DNA of 64,000 nt, taken from Argyresthia goedartella. Lineage: Eukaryota > Arthropoda > Insecta > Lepidoptera > Argyresthiidae. The stretch is taken from contig OX463807.1 in NCBI GenBank assembly GCA_949825045.1, positions 39,514,749 to 39,578,748 on the forward strand, in the 5' to 3' direction. Positions 50,883 through 62,757 of this stretch are shown here, in pieces; positions within the stretch are counted from its first letter, which is position 1, and every line of letters begins with the position of its first letter. The translations under genes and the position numbers were made by a program. The notes beneath the pieces were generated by a model, which saw nothing but the letters and a program-made list of their open reading frames with translations, searched no databases and was not told the origin of the DNA.

Positions 50883-53535
50883 TTGCCTAACACAGGGAGG
50901 GTTTAGATCTTTAGTAAATACCCCGACCAGAATAACTAATACCTCGATGACCTGTCTAGATCATGCATATACAAACATGAGTAGGTCGGCGGTCTTACAA
51001 GTCACACCAACAGAGCTCCATGTATCAGACCACAGAAGTGTAAGGATTGATTTGATATTCCATGTACCATCTAGCATCAACCAAACTATAATGAAGCGAT
51101 TATTTTCTGAATACAATAAATTTAATTTCATACAAAACCTTGACATATATGACTGGAATACATTATTATACAAATCTACCAGTCCGAGTACGGCTTTAGA
51201 ATCAGTCATTAGCGTTATAAAACATTTATATAATTGTAGTTTTCCGATAAAAAGGTACCCTGTCCGAAACAATGCAAAAATGTGGATTGATGAGCACGTC
51301 CGAGAGGCACGGTCTCGTGTCCGTAGCTTAAAGAGTGGGATGAGTAATAGTACTAGCCATCAGCCCTCTCATGACTCACTGTTAGAACAACACAATACCC
51401 TAATAATACTTGAAGATAACCTCAACCAGGCCATCCGAAAAACACGTAGAAATCATATTAACGAAACAATATCAAAAAGCAAAAATATGTGTAAAAGTGT
51501 ATGGCGCGTCATATCTGAGGAAACTTGCAGGAATGACAACAATAAAAACAATGCGCTTGACGTACTCGTCAGTAAATCAGCTGGTAACTGCGAGCAGCAG
51601 CGAGCCGCCACCGCCGCCGCCGCGCTAAACACATACTATATTGATGCCAACAAAACCAACACAAAACCGGTTACTGATACCGCAATGTCCTACCTAAAAT
51701 CATTTACCGTGTCACTATTAATGCCAACATTTCAGTTCGAGCCCTTCTCTTTAGGTGAAATTATAAAAACTTTCAAAAACATAAAGCGAAAACAGTCAAA
51801 GGATCTAAACGATATGTCAACCTATATATTTGATTACTTTCCTCCGTGTGTTGTGTCTATGATGGGCCACTTGTTTTGTCAGTGTGTCACTCTCGGTATC
51901 TATCCTGATGTACTTAAAATGATCAAAGTACAACCAATATATAAAGGAAAAGGCGAAATGCACTTATTAAAATGCTATCGCCCGATCTCATTAATACCAA
52001 TTGTCTCTAAAGCATTTGAACGACTTTTGGGTGATAGAATGATACAATACTTCATAAAAAACAACCTCCTTAACAAACAACAATACGCATACCAGCCTGC
52101 CCGGTCCACCACCGATGCGACGCGTGACGTAGTGAGTAGGGTCATGACTCACCTGGAAGCTCAGCGACAGGTTGCGGCAATATTCTGTGACCTGTCGCGG
52201 GCTTTTGAATTGGTAGACCACTCTCTCCTACTAAAAAAACTCAACCACTACGGAGTTGGAGGATGTTTCTACCAAACAGTGGAATCATTTCTTAGTGGCA
52301 GAAAGCAGTGCACCTTCGTTCGGGAAGAAAGGTCTGAGCTGGAGCTGATCGGTGACAGTGCGGTGCCGCAGGGATCTGTCATGGGTAACTATCTATTCCT
52401 AGTCCTGGTCAATGACATCACGTCTGCCTCTGACGAAGCTGAGTATGTGATGTTTGCAGATGATACTTGTGTCATAGTTGCAGCTGATACCTACTGCATG
52501 CTCAAAACCAAACTGAGCCAGGTTATGGTCCAAATCGCTAACTGGTTCACTGCTAACGGTATGCAATTAAATGTCGACAAGACAAACCTGATGCATTTTC
52601 AGCTGCGAAAAACAAGACCCCTCCATCTAGATGTTATGTGCAATGGCGTCCTTGTCCCTCAGGTTGAGACGGTAAAGTACTTGGGCTTCACTATTGACTC
52701 TGCACTAACCTGGTCGCCTCATATTGATGCATTGTGTGCCCGGCTGTCTTCGGCGTGCCACGCATTACAAAGACTTGGTCCCAGCCTAACCACTGAGAAC
52801 ATAAAACTGGCCTATTACGGGTACTTCAACTCCATACTAAACTATGGGATTGATCTCTGGGCAACAGCTGCAAACAGAGACAAACCATTTAAATTACAAA
52901 AGCGGGCAATCCGAATCATAGCAGGTAAACCGCGAGATTGGCCTGCACAAGAACTTTTTAAGAAGTATAAAATCCTCACACTGCCGAGTTTATACATACT
53001 GGAGGTAGGTAGATACGTCAGAGGCAACTTGAGCATGTTTGCTAAAAACTCTGACCGCCATAATCTGAACACACGACAGAGAGATAAACTTTATTTGCCA
53101 AAGCGACGACTAGCAAAATCTGATAGATGCCTTAATGTTATGGGTCCTAAGATATACAACTCAATACCACCAGTAATCAAACAGGTAGATAGTGACGCAA
53201 TATTCTTGCAAAAACTTAAAGCTAAGCTTATGATGGAAGCCTACTATACCATTGATGACTTCTTTCGGACGTGACTCACTCGATCAGACTATTTATTGAA
53301 ATGAAACTAATTAATTAATACTTGACATGAAATTGATCTAATTAAATGTGTTAGAATTCTACATAATTATAATATCATTAAGTAAACATAAGTAAAAAAA
53401 AAAAAAAAATGGTTTGTAATAAACAAATTACTTAGTAATTAATTAATTACTTACACTTAAATATTATTAAGAACAAATGACATGTAAATTTATAATTTAT
53501 CAATAAATAAATACAATACAAATACAATACAATAC
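50883..53535 (+). mobile_element. LINE-G, 5'-truncated, inserted in LINE-E1
   Basis: Starts within the endonuclease end of ORF2 at about 50887. The ORF2 frame runs to 53274, followed by a 3' UTR and a (AATAC)n tail to about 53535. The LINE-E1 frame resumes at LVYVKRNITNF right after the tail. A 13-15-bp A run is present at about 53395-53409. Confidence 0.9.
50890..53274 (+). CDS. LINE-G ORF2, 5'-truncated, RT intact
   Basis: About 794 codons open from the truncation; the first Met is at 50947. The endonuclease end reads SMTCLDHAYTNM and LHVSDHRSVRIDL (SDH catalytic box). RT blocks: CYRPISLIPIVSKAFERLLG, AIFCDLSRAFELVDHSLLLK, SAVPQGSVMGNYLFLVLVND and YVMFADDTCVIVAA (FADD at about 52453-52464). 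The C-terminus has SILNYGIDLWATAANRDKPF and ends DDFFRT. It lacks the N-terminal endonuclease, so it cannot mobilise alone, although the RT frame has no stop, a sign of a young insertion. Confidence 0.88.
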   Translation, partial: TQGGFRSLVNTPTRITNTSMTCLDHAYTNMSRSAVLQVTPTELHVSDHRSVRIDLIFHVPSSINQTIMKRLFSEYNKFNFIQNLDIYDWNTLLYKSTSPSTALESVISVIKHLYNCSFPIKRYPVRNNAKMWIDEHVREARSRVRSLKSGMSNSTSHQPSHDSLLEQHNTLIILEDNLNQAIRKTRRNHINETISKSKNMCKSVWRVISEETCRNDNNKNNALDVLVSKSAGNCEQQRAATAAAALNTYYIDANKTNTKPVTDTAMSYLKSFTVSLLMPTFQFEPFSLGEIIKTFKNIKRKQSKDLNDMSTYIFDYFPPCVVSMMGHLFCQCVTLGIYPDVLKMIKVQPIYKGKGEMHLLKCYRPISLIPIVSKAFERLLGDRMIQYFIKNNLLNKQQYAYQPARSTTDATRDVVSRVMTHLEAQRQVAAIFCDLSRAFELVDHSLLLKKLNHYGVGGCFYQTVESFLSGRKQCTFVREERSELELIGDSAVPQGSVMGNYLFLVLVNDITSASDEAEYVMFADDTCVIVAADTYCMLKTKLSQVMVQIANWFTANGMQLNVDKTNLMHFQLRKTRPLHLDVMCNGVLVPQVETVKYLGFTIDSALTWSPHIDALCARLSSACHALQRLGPSLTTENIKLAYYGYFNSILNYGIDLWATAANRDKPFKLQKRAIRIIAGKPRDWPAQELFKKYKILTLPSLYILEVGRYVRGNLSMFAKNSDRHNLNTRQRDKLYLPKRRLAKSDRCLNVMGPKIYNSIPPVIKQVDSDAIFLQKLKAKLMMEAYYTIDDFFRT

Positions 53536-53816
53536 AATCTTGTGTATGTAAAAAGAAATATAACAAATTTTCAGAAGTACAGTGATATACACAATTTTAA
53601 CACTAGAAATAAAGACAAGTTGGTTGCTTATGTAAGCCGACTACATAAAATTAGTAATTACTTTAAAGGCAATTGTATACGCTATTACAATAAGGTCCCT
53701 ACTGATATTAAAAACTTACCTTTAGACAAGTTTAAAATAATAATAAAACAGAAATTGTATAAAAAAGGTTACTATAGGATATCTGATTACTTAGAGGACA
53801 GATGTCCATGGAAATA
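53536..53816 (+). pseudogene. LINE-E1 ORF2, piece 4 (C-terminus)
   Basis: YVKRNITNFQKYSDIHNFNT, LVAYVSRLHKISNYFKGNCI and DIKNLPLDKFKIIIKQKL, then stop. It is collinear with LINE-E2 at 18226-18480. Followed by the LINE-E1 3' UTR to about 54050. Confidence 0.88.
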
Positions 53817-54051
53817 GATTGTTTGAGTAACAGGCTGTTGCGATATATAATTAGCATTCATTTTGTAATTTGACAATATTTTATTTAAAAAAGGAAACGC
53901 AAAAGATACGACGACTGTGGAGTTTCTTCGGTGAGCTCTTCTCCACAGATTCCGCCATTGTGTTAGTGAACTCACCCAAAAAAATATAATGACGGATCTA
54001 AGTGATGTAACAACATCCTATGGAAATAAATGATTTTTGATTTGATTTTAT

Positions 54052-57000
54052 AGTAGAAAAGAATGTTCAAAATTGGTTTTGGATGATTTTATTTGATATT
54101 TTGCTTACTTATCGGCCAAACTCTCGACTGTCTTTGGTGGCCTGGAAAATAATCTTAACCTCGTTCATATAAATGCCCAGAGCATCCACTCCAGTTACCT
54201 GGACCTACTTGAGGCGTTTAGTGGCAAACATGTGGATGGAATTCTTATATCAGAATCGTTTCTCAAACCGTCCCTACCATCCACCATGTACTCATTGCCT
54301 GATTTCCGGCTCTATCGGAACGACAGAGTTGGGAAGGCAGGTGGTGGTGTAGCCATTTACCTCCGCTCCGACATTCCTTGTAGAGTTGTAAGTGCTTCCC
54401 CGAATGTGTACTCTGAGTCGGCAGAACATCTTTTCCTTGAAATCTGTCTTCACCATAATAAAGTTCTGCTCGGTGTTCTCTACAGTCCCTCTCTTCACAT
54501 TGATTACTTCGATACATTCGAGTCTCTGCTCAATGAGCTGACTCCTCTTTATGATAACACTCTCATCCTCGGCGATTTTAATACTTGTCTTATTAAGAAT
54601 GACTCTCGCTCTGCCCAACTCCAGGCCATTATCAATTCTTTCAATTTGCATATTCTTCCTCTCAACGCTACTCATTTTCAGCCCCATTGCACTCCATCTC
54701 TTCTCGATATCATGATAACCTCTAATGTAGACAAAGTTGCTGCCCATGGTCAATTTAACTCTCCTTTCTCTTTCCATGACCTAGTGTATCTATCGTACAA
54801 GGTTAGGCCTCCTAAAAGCAGAGGTAAATTCATTTTTGCTCGTAGTTTTAGGGGTATAGACCCTACTGTCCTAAATTCTGATGCCGCCTCGATTGATTGG
54901 TCGTCTGTCATCACTAGTGAGACCGTTGACGACAAGATTCACCACTTCAACACAATTATTCTGGGACTCTACGACAAGCACGCACCAGTAAAAAAGGTTC
55001 AAGTAAAACATCTCCCTGCGCCCTGGCTCTCTGATCCCATTAAGCGATTGATGGCAAAGAAGAACAGAGCCAAAAGCCTCTACAAAAAGGACCCCACTGA
55101 TGAAAACTTTGCTGCCTTCAAATGTCTCCGTAATCGGTGCAACCATATGTGTCGCTCTGCCAAGCGCCGCCATATCTATGAGTGCATCGAAAATTATACC
55201 CCGGCTCAAGTGTGGAAGTTCTTTAGAACCCTTGGTGTTGGCAAGTCCAATATCCAGAATCAATTGGTTGGTGATGTCGATCTCAATGGTCTTAATAGTT
55301 TCTTCTCCGACCCTCCTGTTGTAATGAATCCCTCTGTTAAAGATGCCACCCTGCATTCTCTGCGCTCCAAGCCATCTCCCACCACCACCCCATTCGACTT
55401 CAGTCTTGTCGAAATTGACACGGTTAAGAAGGCAGTGCTTGCCATCTCCTCAAAAGCTGTGGGTGACGACAGTATCTGCTCGAGAATGATAAACAGCATC
55501 CTTGATTTCCTCCTACCTGCCATTACACACATTGTTAACTTCTCTCTATCTCAGTGTTCTTTTCCTAATGTGTGGAAAAAGGCGTTAGTCATCCCTCTTC
55601 CTAAAACCTCAAATCCATCTTCATTTAAAGATTATCGTCCAATATCTATCCTGCCTTTCCTTTCCAAAGTCCTTGAATCGATTGTCCACACTCAAATCTC
55701 TTCCTATCTTTCCTTTAACAGGCTGTTGAATCAATTCCAGTCCGGATTCAGGCCGGGACATAGTACCGTCTCGGCCTTACTTAAAGTGACCGATGACATT
55801 GAATCGGCAATGGATATCAAGCAGATCACTGTGTAAGCGTTACTAGACTTTAGCAGTGCCTTGATTTTGACATCCTCGTTGAGATACTGAAGTCCCTGAA
55901 TGTCTGCTCGGCCGCTGCCAGCTGGTTCGGCTCCTACCTGAGAGGTCGTCAGCAGCGTATTAGGACCTAGGAGACTTCCACGGAGTGGTGCGACCTTTCT
56001 TCTGGAGTTCCTCAGGGTGGTATTCTTTCCCCTCTTCTTTTCTCCGTCTTCATCAATTCCATTTCGGATGCCATTTCTTCTTCTTACCATCGTTATGCCG
56101 ATGATCTGCAAATCTACCGCCATTTCTCTCCAAGTGATATGATTTTTTCTGTGGGTGTATTAAAGCCGATCTCGAGAACATCAGGGGCTGGGCTCTGTCT
56201 CATGGACTACTTGTCAATCCCAGTAAGTCGCAAGCCATGATTGTCGGCTCCAGACACTCCCATAGTGTGTTACAGCATCTGCCTCTTGTTCCTGTAACTT
56301 ATGATGGAACCATAATTCCGTACAGTACTAAGGCAAAAAATCTAGGAGTTATCTTTGACAATCAGTTTTCATGGTCTGCTCACGTCTGCGAAGTTAGTAG
56401 ACGAGTCTTTGCCACATTTCACTCCCTCAGGCGCCTTCAAAACTTTCTGCCTCGTCATACTAAAATTACTCTGGCCCAGTCTCTTCTCCTTCCTCTCATT
56501 GATTACGCCGATGTCAGCTGGATCAGCGCGAACGAAGAGCAACTGAACAAACTCGAGCGACTTCAAAATCTCGGGGTTCGGTTTGACTTCGGACTGCGTA
56601 AGTATGACCATGTCTCCCAGTATCGTAGGGAACTGCAGTGGCTTCCAATTCGTCTTCGCCGGGATACCCATGTTCTCATTCTACTCTTCAATATTCTGCA
56701 CAACCCTCGCTACCCCAGCTTCCTGCGTGATCGGTTTGATTTTCTTTCTTCGGATAGGTCTCGGAGATCAAACACTCGGTCGCTGCTTGCAACTCCTCAA
56801 CACAACTCAGTCGCATATGGGCAAGGATTCAGGATCAGTGCTATCAGGCTCTGGAACAAGCTCCCCAGTGCCATCAGGGACAGTCCGTCACTTAACGTTT
56901 TTAAGATTCGCTTGAAAGATCATTACCTCTCTCTTCCATAGTATGTATATATAATTTGTATGTGTATGCTATGTATGTATATAACTTGTATGTGTATGAT

Positions 57001-57217
57001 ATGTATGTATGTATATTATATTATATAAATTAGGTGTAGTAGTAGTATTAGGTATATGTACCTACTTATATTATTATTGTGTATGAATTATTTTGTTGTG
57101 CAAATAGGTTTTACTCTCACAATCCACTTTCCTTTCCTATCTGGGTTTGCTGGTAGAAATCTCTTTTATAGAGATAAGCGCGCCTCTTGAACATATATCT
57201 TTCTTTGTATACCTCAA
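54052..57217 (+). mobile_element. LINE-J, copy J1
   Basis: A 5'-truncated LINE of a different family from E-H: ORF2 remnant 54130-56941, then a 3' UTR with TATGTATG-rich sequence and the conserved GGTTTGCTGG and AGAAATCTCTTTTATAGAGATAAGCG motifs to about 57217. From 54844 on, it lies inside the 4,987-bp tandem repeat. Confidence 0.85.
54130..56941 (+). pseudogene. LINE-J1 ORF2 (endonuclease-RT), frameshifted
   Basis: Open from about 54130 to a stop at 55834-55836: LVHINAQSIHSSYLDLLEAF, GILISESFLKPSLPS, KAGGGVAIYLRSDIP, NTLILGDFNTCLI and FSFHDLVYLSY (endonuclease, His in FHD). Then SFKDYRPISILPFLSKVLES and FQSGFRPGHSTVSALLKVTD. Immediately after the stop the same frame gives ALLDFSSAL, then a base loss; SGVPQGGILSPLLFSVFINS and HRYADDLQIYRHF follow in another frame near 56000-56120. 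The C-terminus is open at 56237-56941 (EEQLNKLERLQNLGVRFDFG, LWNKLPSAIRDSPS). At least one stop and two frameshifts inactivate it. Confidence 0.85.
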
Positions 57218-57770
57218 CGCATGGCGCAAAAAATTTGTTCGCGATGTCGGTTCCAATATATACGGACTATTACCTACCGGGAAGTACGGTTATAAATATA
57301 ACATCGCTATACAGGACTCGTTTAGTAAACAAATCAGACTATTTACGCTACGTCAGGCGTTTGGGAAAGCTACCTTGTCTGGGGTGCGTAAGTTCCATGA
57401 CGTGTTAAAAATCAAGACCTTGGGTTCTTATAGAGGCGGGAATTTCATATCAAAAATATTCGAGACAGGAATTAGGGAATTGGGTATCGAGTTAAACCAC
57501 AAATATGTTAGGAATATACGGCCTAACTCGACGGAAAGAGTAAATAAGGACTTGGGAAGATAATTTCGGACATATTGTGATAAAACACATCGTTCTTGGG
57601 TGGACTTATTGCCGGATATTGAGGCGTATAGAAGAGTTAGAATGGGGAACAAAGACCGTGCTATCTACCGATTTCGCTGGGATAGGACAAAGCAAACAGG
57701 AACATCAAGTAGAGACAACTCAACAAATACGACAACAAGCACGACAAAATATAGCTAAATGGATGAGATG
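57217..57770 (+). pseudogene. Gypsy integrase core remnant, unit 1
   Basis: KKFVRDVGSNIYGLLPTGKY, GYKYNIAIQDSFSKQIRLFT, YRGGNFISKIFETGIRELGI and NSTERVNKDLGR are the integrase core order. The first Asp block is only partly recognisable and the second (sDNGtqF) reads GSYRGGNF, losing its Asp. Glu is kept in TERVNKDL. A stop follows at 57561; beyond it, SWVDLLPDIEAYRRVRMGNK is the C-terminal part in another frame. It is related to the G1 integrase at 27-31 kb. Confidence 0.8.
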
Positions 57771-58113
57771 ACATACGCAACGGGTGGTTTGACAATGAAA
57801 TATCTCATGCACTTCTCGACGTTTCGGTGTAGAACCACGTAGGGTTGTCATTTACGCTATGTGCAAATTTAACAAGTTAACTTTGCTAAGGTATGGGTTA
57901 TAATTGGTTGGTTGGCAATCTTATTCCTTAGAAAGTAAAATTTAATTTATAAACAACCAATGGGAATGACTCTGGTTATCAAAGAGCAAGTACATATGAA
58001 GGGCAATAAGCGTACTGGCGTACAGTATTAACCCTTTCGCTGGCATATTTTTATTAATGAATGAATTTAAAATGAAGTGTAATTTTCCAAATAGCGTACC
58101 ATCCGACAACCAA
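57769..58113 (+). repeat. Shared non-coding repeat R430, copy 2
   Basis: Near-identical to 33560-33998 but about 95 bp shorter in the middle. It starts exactly where the integrase remnant ends. Confidence 0.85.
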
Positions 58114-58689
58114 CCAATTTATCGATCACTTTTAGATATAGGCCTAATCTGTGACAGCCCTGGAACATACGATGACGGGGTTGTAGTCATAAATTAAACA
58201 ATGTACTGGCCGTTTTCTATTTTTCTGTTGAAGGAACGAGGACCAACGAGGAGAGGGGAGGGTTGCTGGCTGTGCGGGGAAGTAACCCTGGACTTTTGGA
58301 AGAGGATTCGTGATCTAGCAGTCGATCGAATACGTACCTACATTATCGTTATATTTTAAGTAGAATAACCCATTTTCAGGGATTTTTGAGATAATGATAT
58401 AAAATTATTCATACCTCTCAACTAGAAATATGTGTAAAAGTATAGTGTAGTAATAGTGATAAGTTCCTGAATTCAACTACATTCGGTAATGTACCTTTAT
58501 TGATTTTATTGATTGATAAATTATGTTCACTAGTTAGCGGTGAGCTACGCTACTATTTTACAAGAAGGTGACGCGTGAAGTTACCTTAACCATTGACCAT
58601 TTCGATGTGGCCTAGCCTTCATGAACTAGCCAAAACTAATTAACTAATGTTTAATGCACTGATGAATTGGGAATATGTTTTACTCGCAT
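58114..58689. other. Non-coding stretch
   Basis: No supported feature. It contains a GAGGAGAGGGGAGGG purine tract near 58248. Confidence 0.4.
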
Positions 58690-58911
58690 GTAATAAATAT
58701 TATGTAAGATGGTCTTCCCATGGTAAGCCAAACAAGGTTGAGTTATGTTTACTAGACGACGACATATTAATAGAGAAAAATACTTATATAATATATCCAA
58801 GGCTAAGAAACAAATATTCATGTTCATATACAAATATTTGGTCTTACCGAGATTCGAAACAGGGACTGTTAGCTTTGTAAACGGGGTCACTGCCCGTTAG
58901 GCTAATCGGTT
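58690..58911 (-). mobile_element. tRNA-derived SINE, degenerate, unit 1
   Basis: On the minus strand, an A-box-like TTAGCCTAACGGG (58907-58892) and a B-box-like TTTCGAATCTCGG (about 58860-58848) are followed by CAAATATTTGTAT and GTCGTCGTCTAGTAAACA. This is the same body plan as the SINE at 6783-7049. It is old and degenerate. Confidence 0.75.
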
Positions 58912-59625
58912 GTCAATTGTATTTAATTGTAAGTGTTGAATGGGGTGTGTGTAGCAGCTCATTAATATCCTCATCGAGGGCTACAGGTCTTTACCCGGAT
59001 AAGAGAAAGATTAAGCCATACTCAACCATGCTGGCTCAGTGCAGATTAGTGGAGGGGTTTTACGACCACTAACAACATATCGATAGTAGCCGGGACCTAC
59101 AGTTTAACGTGTCATCCGAAATAGTGTATGTCCGATAATGCTCTTAACATAAATTAATTATCTCATTGGTACATGGTCAGGATTCGAACATGCATCTCCT
59201 GTGTGAGAAACAAGCGTGAAACCCATTAAAACACGAAGCTCAATGGGGTAGTTCACTGTAATAATTAACATCCAGTGTCTATGATAATATTATGTGTGTC
59301 GCATTACCTGGTCTTTGTTATAAAGAAAAATAAAATAAAAAATAAAAATAAAATAACTTGTACCAATCGTAGATTCAGGCAGAGTTAGCCTCATGTCAGT
59401 AGTTGAGTGTTTAAATTAAACAAAGCCATTGAGTAATTTAAAGTGTAATATAGTGAGTGCAATCAATAGTAATCATATCCGGTTAAAGGTTGAGGAATAA
59501 ACTCATTTTTACGTAAGGTGGGCACTCAAAATGGAGTATTGAATAATTGGCTCAAAGTGGACATAATGGTGCCTCTGCCGCCTAGTATGGGGAAAGACGT
59601 GACGCTATGTATGTATTGTAGGTAA
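58912..59625. other. Non-coding stretch with repeat pieces
   Basis: Contains a likely LINE 3' segment at about 58970-59090 (CCATGCTGGCTCAGTGCAGA is typical of lepidopteran RTE-like 3' ends), a second tRNA-like B-box on the minus strand (GTTCGAATCCTGACC, about 59170-59190) and an A-rich low-complexity run at 59320-59356. Another RTE-like end lies at about 59555-59620 (GCCTCTGCCGCCTAGTATGG, ACGTGACGCTATGTATGTAT). None has coding capacity. Confidence 0.5.
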
Positions 59626-59830
59626 GGAAGCAAATTATGATTAAATTGTTTACGGGAATTAATTATGACCAGAGAGAGAGAAATTGTCGTAATTAAGTTT
59701 TAATCGTAGCAAGAGAGCAGAAACTTTTTTTATTGTTAGATTAAGTTTGTATAAATAATCAAAATGCTGTACAGATGTCTCTACTATACATAAGATAATG
59801 ATCTGAGTGGGTTTTTTGTTTGGATATTAA

Positions 59831-61928
59831 AGTTTTAGGGGTATAGACCCTACTGTCCTAAATTCTGATGCCGCCTCGATTGATTGGTCGTCTGTCATCA
59901 CTAGTGAGACCGTTGACGACAAGATTCACCACTTCAACACAATTATTCTGGGACTCTACGACAAGCACGCACCAGTAAAAAAGGTTCAAGTAAAACATCT
60001 CCCTGCGCCCTGGCTCTCTGATCCCATTAAGCGATTGTTGGCAAAGAAGAACAGAGCCAAAAGCCTCTACAAAAAGGACCCCACTGATGAAAACTTTGCT
60101 GCCTTCAAATGTCTCCGTAATCGGTGCAACCATATGTGTCGCTCTGCCAAGCGCCGCCATATCTATGAGTGCATCGAAAATTATACCCCGGCTCAAGTGT
60201 GGAAGTTCTTTAGAACCCTTGGTGTTGGCAAGTCCAATATCCAGAATCAATTGGTTGGTGATGTCGATCTCAATGGTCTTAATAGTTTCTTCTCCGACCC
60301 TCCTGTTGTAATGAATCCCTCTGTTAAAGATGCCACCCTGCATTCTCTGCGCTCCAAGCCATCTCCCACCACCACCCCATTCGACTTCAGTCTTGTCGAA
60401 ATTGACACGGTTAAGAAGGCAGTGCTTGCCATCTCCTCAAAAGCTGTGGGTGACGACAGTATCTGCTCGAGAATGATAAACAGCATCCTTGATTTCCTCC
60501 TACCTGCCATTACACACATTGTTAACTTCTCTCTATCTCAGTGTTCTTTTCCTAATGTGTGGAAAAAGGCGTTAGTCATCCCTCTTCCTAAAACCTCAAA
60601 TCCATCTTCATTTAAAGATTATCGTCCAATATCTATCCTGCCTTTCCTTTCCAAAGTCCTTGAATCGATTGTCCACACTCAAATCTCTTCCTATCTTTCC
60701 TTTAACAGGCTGTTGAATCAATTCCAGTCCGGATTCAGGCCGGGACATAGTACCGTCTCGGCCTTACTTAAAGTGACCGATGACATTGAATCGGCAATGG
60801 ATATCAAGCAGATCACTGTGTAAGCGTTACTAGACTTTAGCAGTGCCTTGATTTTGACATCCTCGTTGAGATACTGAAGTCCCTGAATGTTTGCTCGGCC
60901 GCTGCCAGCTGGTTTGGCTCCTACCTGAGAGGTCGTCAGCAGCGTATTAGGACCTAGGAGACTTCCACGGAGTGGTGCGACCTTTCTTCTGGAGTTCCTC
61001 AGGGTGGTATTCTTTCCCCTCTTCTTTTCTCCGTCTTCATCAATTCCATTTCGGATGCCATTTCTTCTTCTTACCATCGTTATGCCGATGATCTGCAAAT
61101 CTACCGCCATTTCTCTCCAAGTGATATGATTTTTTCTGTGGGTGTATTAAAGCCGATCTCGAGAACATCAGGGGCTGGGCTCTGTCTCATGGACTACTTG
61201 TCAATCCCAGTAAGTCGCAAGCCATGATTGTCGGCTCCAGACACTCCCATAGTGTGTTACAGCATCTGCCTCTTGTTCCTGTAACTTATGATGGAACCAT
61301 AATTCCGTACAGTACTAAGGCAAAAAATCTAGGAGTTATCTTTGACAATCAGTTTTCATGGTCTGCTCACGTCTGCGAAGTTAGTAGACGAGTCTTTGCC
61401 ACATTTCACTCCCTCAGGCGCCTTCAAAACTTTCTGCCTCGTCATACTAAAATTACTCTGGCCCAGTCTCTTCTCCTTCCTCTCATTGATTACGCCGATG
61501 TCAGCTGGATCAGCGCGAACGAAGAGCAACTGAACAAACTCGAGCGACTTCAAAATCTCGGGGTTCGGTTTGACTTCGGACTGCGTAAGTATGACCATGT
61601 CTCCCAGTATCGTAGGGAACTGCAGTGGCTTCCAATTCGTCTTCGCCGGGATACCCATGTTCTCATTCTACTCTTCAATATTCTGCACAACCCTCGCTAC
61701 CCCAGCTTCCTGCGTGATCGGTTTGATTTTCTTTCTTCGGATAGGTCTCGGAGATCAAACACTCGGTCGCTGCTTGCAACTCCTCAACACAACTCAGTCG
61801 CATATGGGCAAGGATTCAGGATCAGTGCTATCAGGCTCTGGAACAAGCTCCCCAGTGCCATCAGGGACAGTCCGTCACTTAACGTTTTTAAGATTCGCTT
61901 GAAAGATCATTACCTCTCTCTTCCATAG
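59831..61928 (+). pseudogene. LINE-J2 ORF2 remnant in duplication unit 2
   Basis: Same damage as LINE-J1: stop at 60821-60823 and the same frameshifts. It begins at the duplication breakpoint, so the endonuclease N-terminus is missing. One coding difference from J1 is visible: Met to Leu at 60038 (ATG to TTG). RT open pieces are 60035-60823 and 61224-61928. Shared damage shows that it was copied after the LINE died. Confidence 0.9.
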
Positions 61929-62203
61929 TATGTATATATAATTTGTATGTGTATGCTATGTATGTATATAACTTGTATGTGTATGATATGTATGTATGTA
62001 TATTATATTATATAAATTAGGTGTAGTAGTAGTATTAGGTATATGTACCTACTTATATTATTATTGTGTATGAATTATTTTGTTGTGCAAATAGGTTTTA
62101 CTCTCACAATCCACTTTCCTTTCCTATCTGGGTTTGCTGGTAGAAATCTCTTTTATAGAGATAAGCGCGCCTCTTGAACATATATCTTTCTTTGTATACC
62201 TCA

Positions 62204-62757
62204 ACGCATGGCGCAAAAAATTTGTTCGCGATGTCGGTTCCAATATATACGGACTATTACCTACCGGGAAGTACGGTTATAAATATAACATCGCTATACA
62301 GGACTCGTTTAGTAAACAAATCAGACTATTTACGCTACGTCAGGCGTTTGGGAAAGCTACCTTGTCTGGGGTGCGTAAGTTCCATGACGTGTTAAAAATC
62401 AAGACCTTGGGTTCTTATAGAGGCGGGAATTTCATATCAAAAATATTCGAGACAGGAATTAGGGAATTGGGTATCGAGTTAAACCACAAATATGTTAGGA
62501 ATATACGGCCTAACTCGACGGAAAGAGTAAATAAGGACTTGGGAAGATAATTTCGGACATATTGTGATAAAACACATCGTTCTTGGGTGGACTTATTGCC
62601 GGATATTGAGGCGTATAGAAGAGTTAGAATGGGGAACAAAGACCGTGCTATCTACCGATTTCGCTGGGATAGGACAAAGCAAACAGGAACATCAAGTAGA
62701 GACAACTCAACAAATACGACAACAAGCATGACAAAATATAGCTAAATGGATGAGATG
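62204..62757 (+). pseudogene. Gypsy integrase core remnant, unit 2
   Basis: Identical to the unit 1 remnant except for one substitution near its end (62729). Same stop and same lost Asp. Confidence 0.8.

Larger units (their letters stand above)
40636..54050 (+). mobile_element. LINE-E copy E1, cut into four pieces by three nested LINEs
   Basis: The pieces are 40636-41442, 45221-45720, about 50606-50882 and about 53536-54050. Joined in order, they read linker, RT fingers, palm, thumb and C-terminus of one CR1/Jockey-like ORF2 without overlap. At the first break HHDTL is followed by VRKLRHYG with a CTTGT target duplication (41438-41442, 45221-45225). The element is 5'-truncated in the linker. 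The 3' UTR ends near a TTTGATTTGATTTT tail at about 54045. Confidence 0.9.
54844..59830 (+). repeat. Tandem duplication, unit 1 (4,987 bp)
   Basis: Every position from 54844 recurs 4,987 bp downstream. Four substitutions were noticed over about 4.17 kb (55051/60038, 55904/60891, 55928/60915, 57742/62729) and no gap. The unit starts inside the LINE-J endonuclease region at AGTTTTAGGGGTATAG and ends at TTTGGATATTA|A, joined directly to the next unit. Confidence 0.97.

Noticed and set aside
53395..53409. Poly(A) run as the 3' end of LINE-G
   Set aside because: Sequence after it continues to a (AATAC)n tail, and LINE-E1 resumes only at about 53536, so the A run is internal to the 3' UTR.
54871..55356. 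161-codon minus-strand gene, repeated at 59858-60343
   Set aside because: Antisense shadow of LINE-J ORF2. Its presence twice is explained by the tandem duplication, not by conservation.
57147..57563. 138-codon protein starting with LVEISFIEIS
   Set aside because: The N-terminal part is translated LINE-J 3' UTR; only from about 57217 is it integrase.
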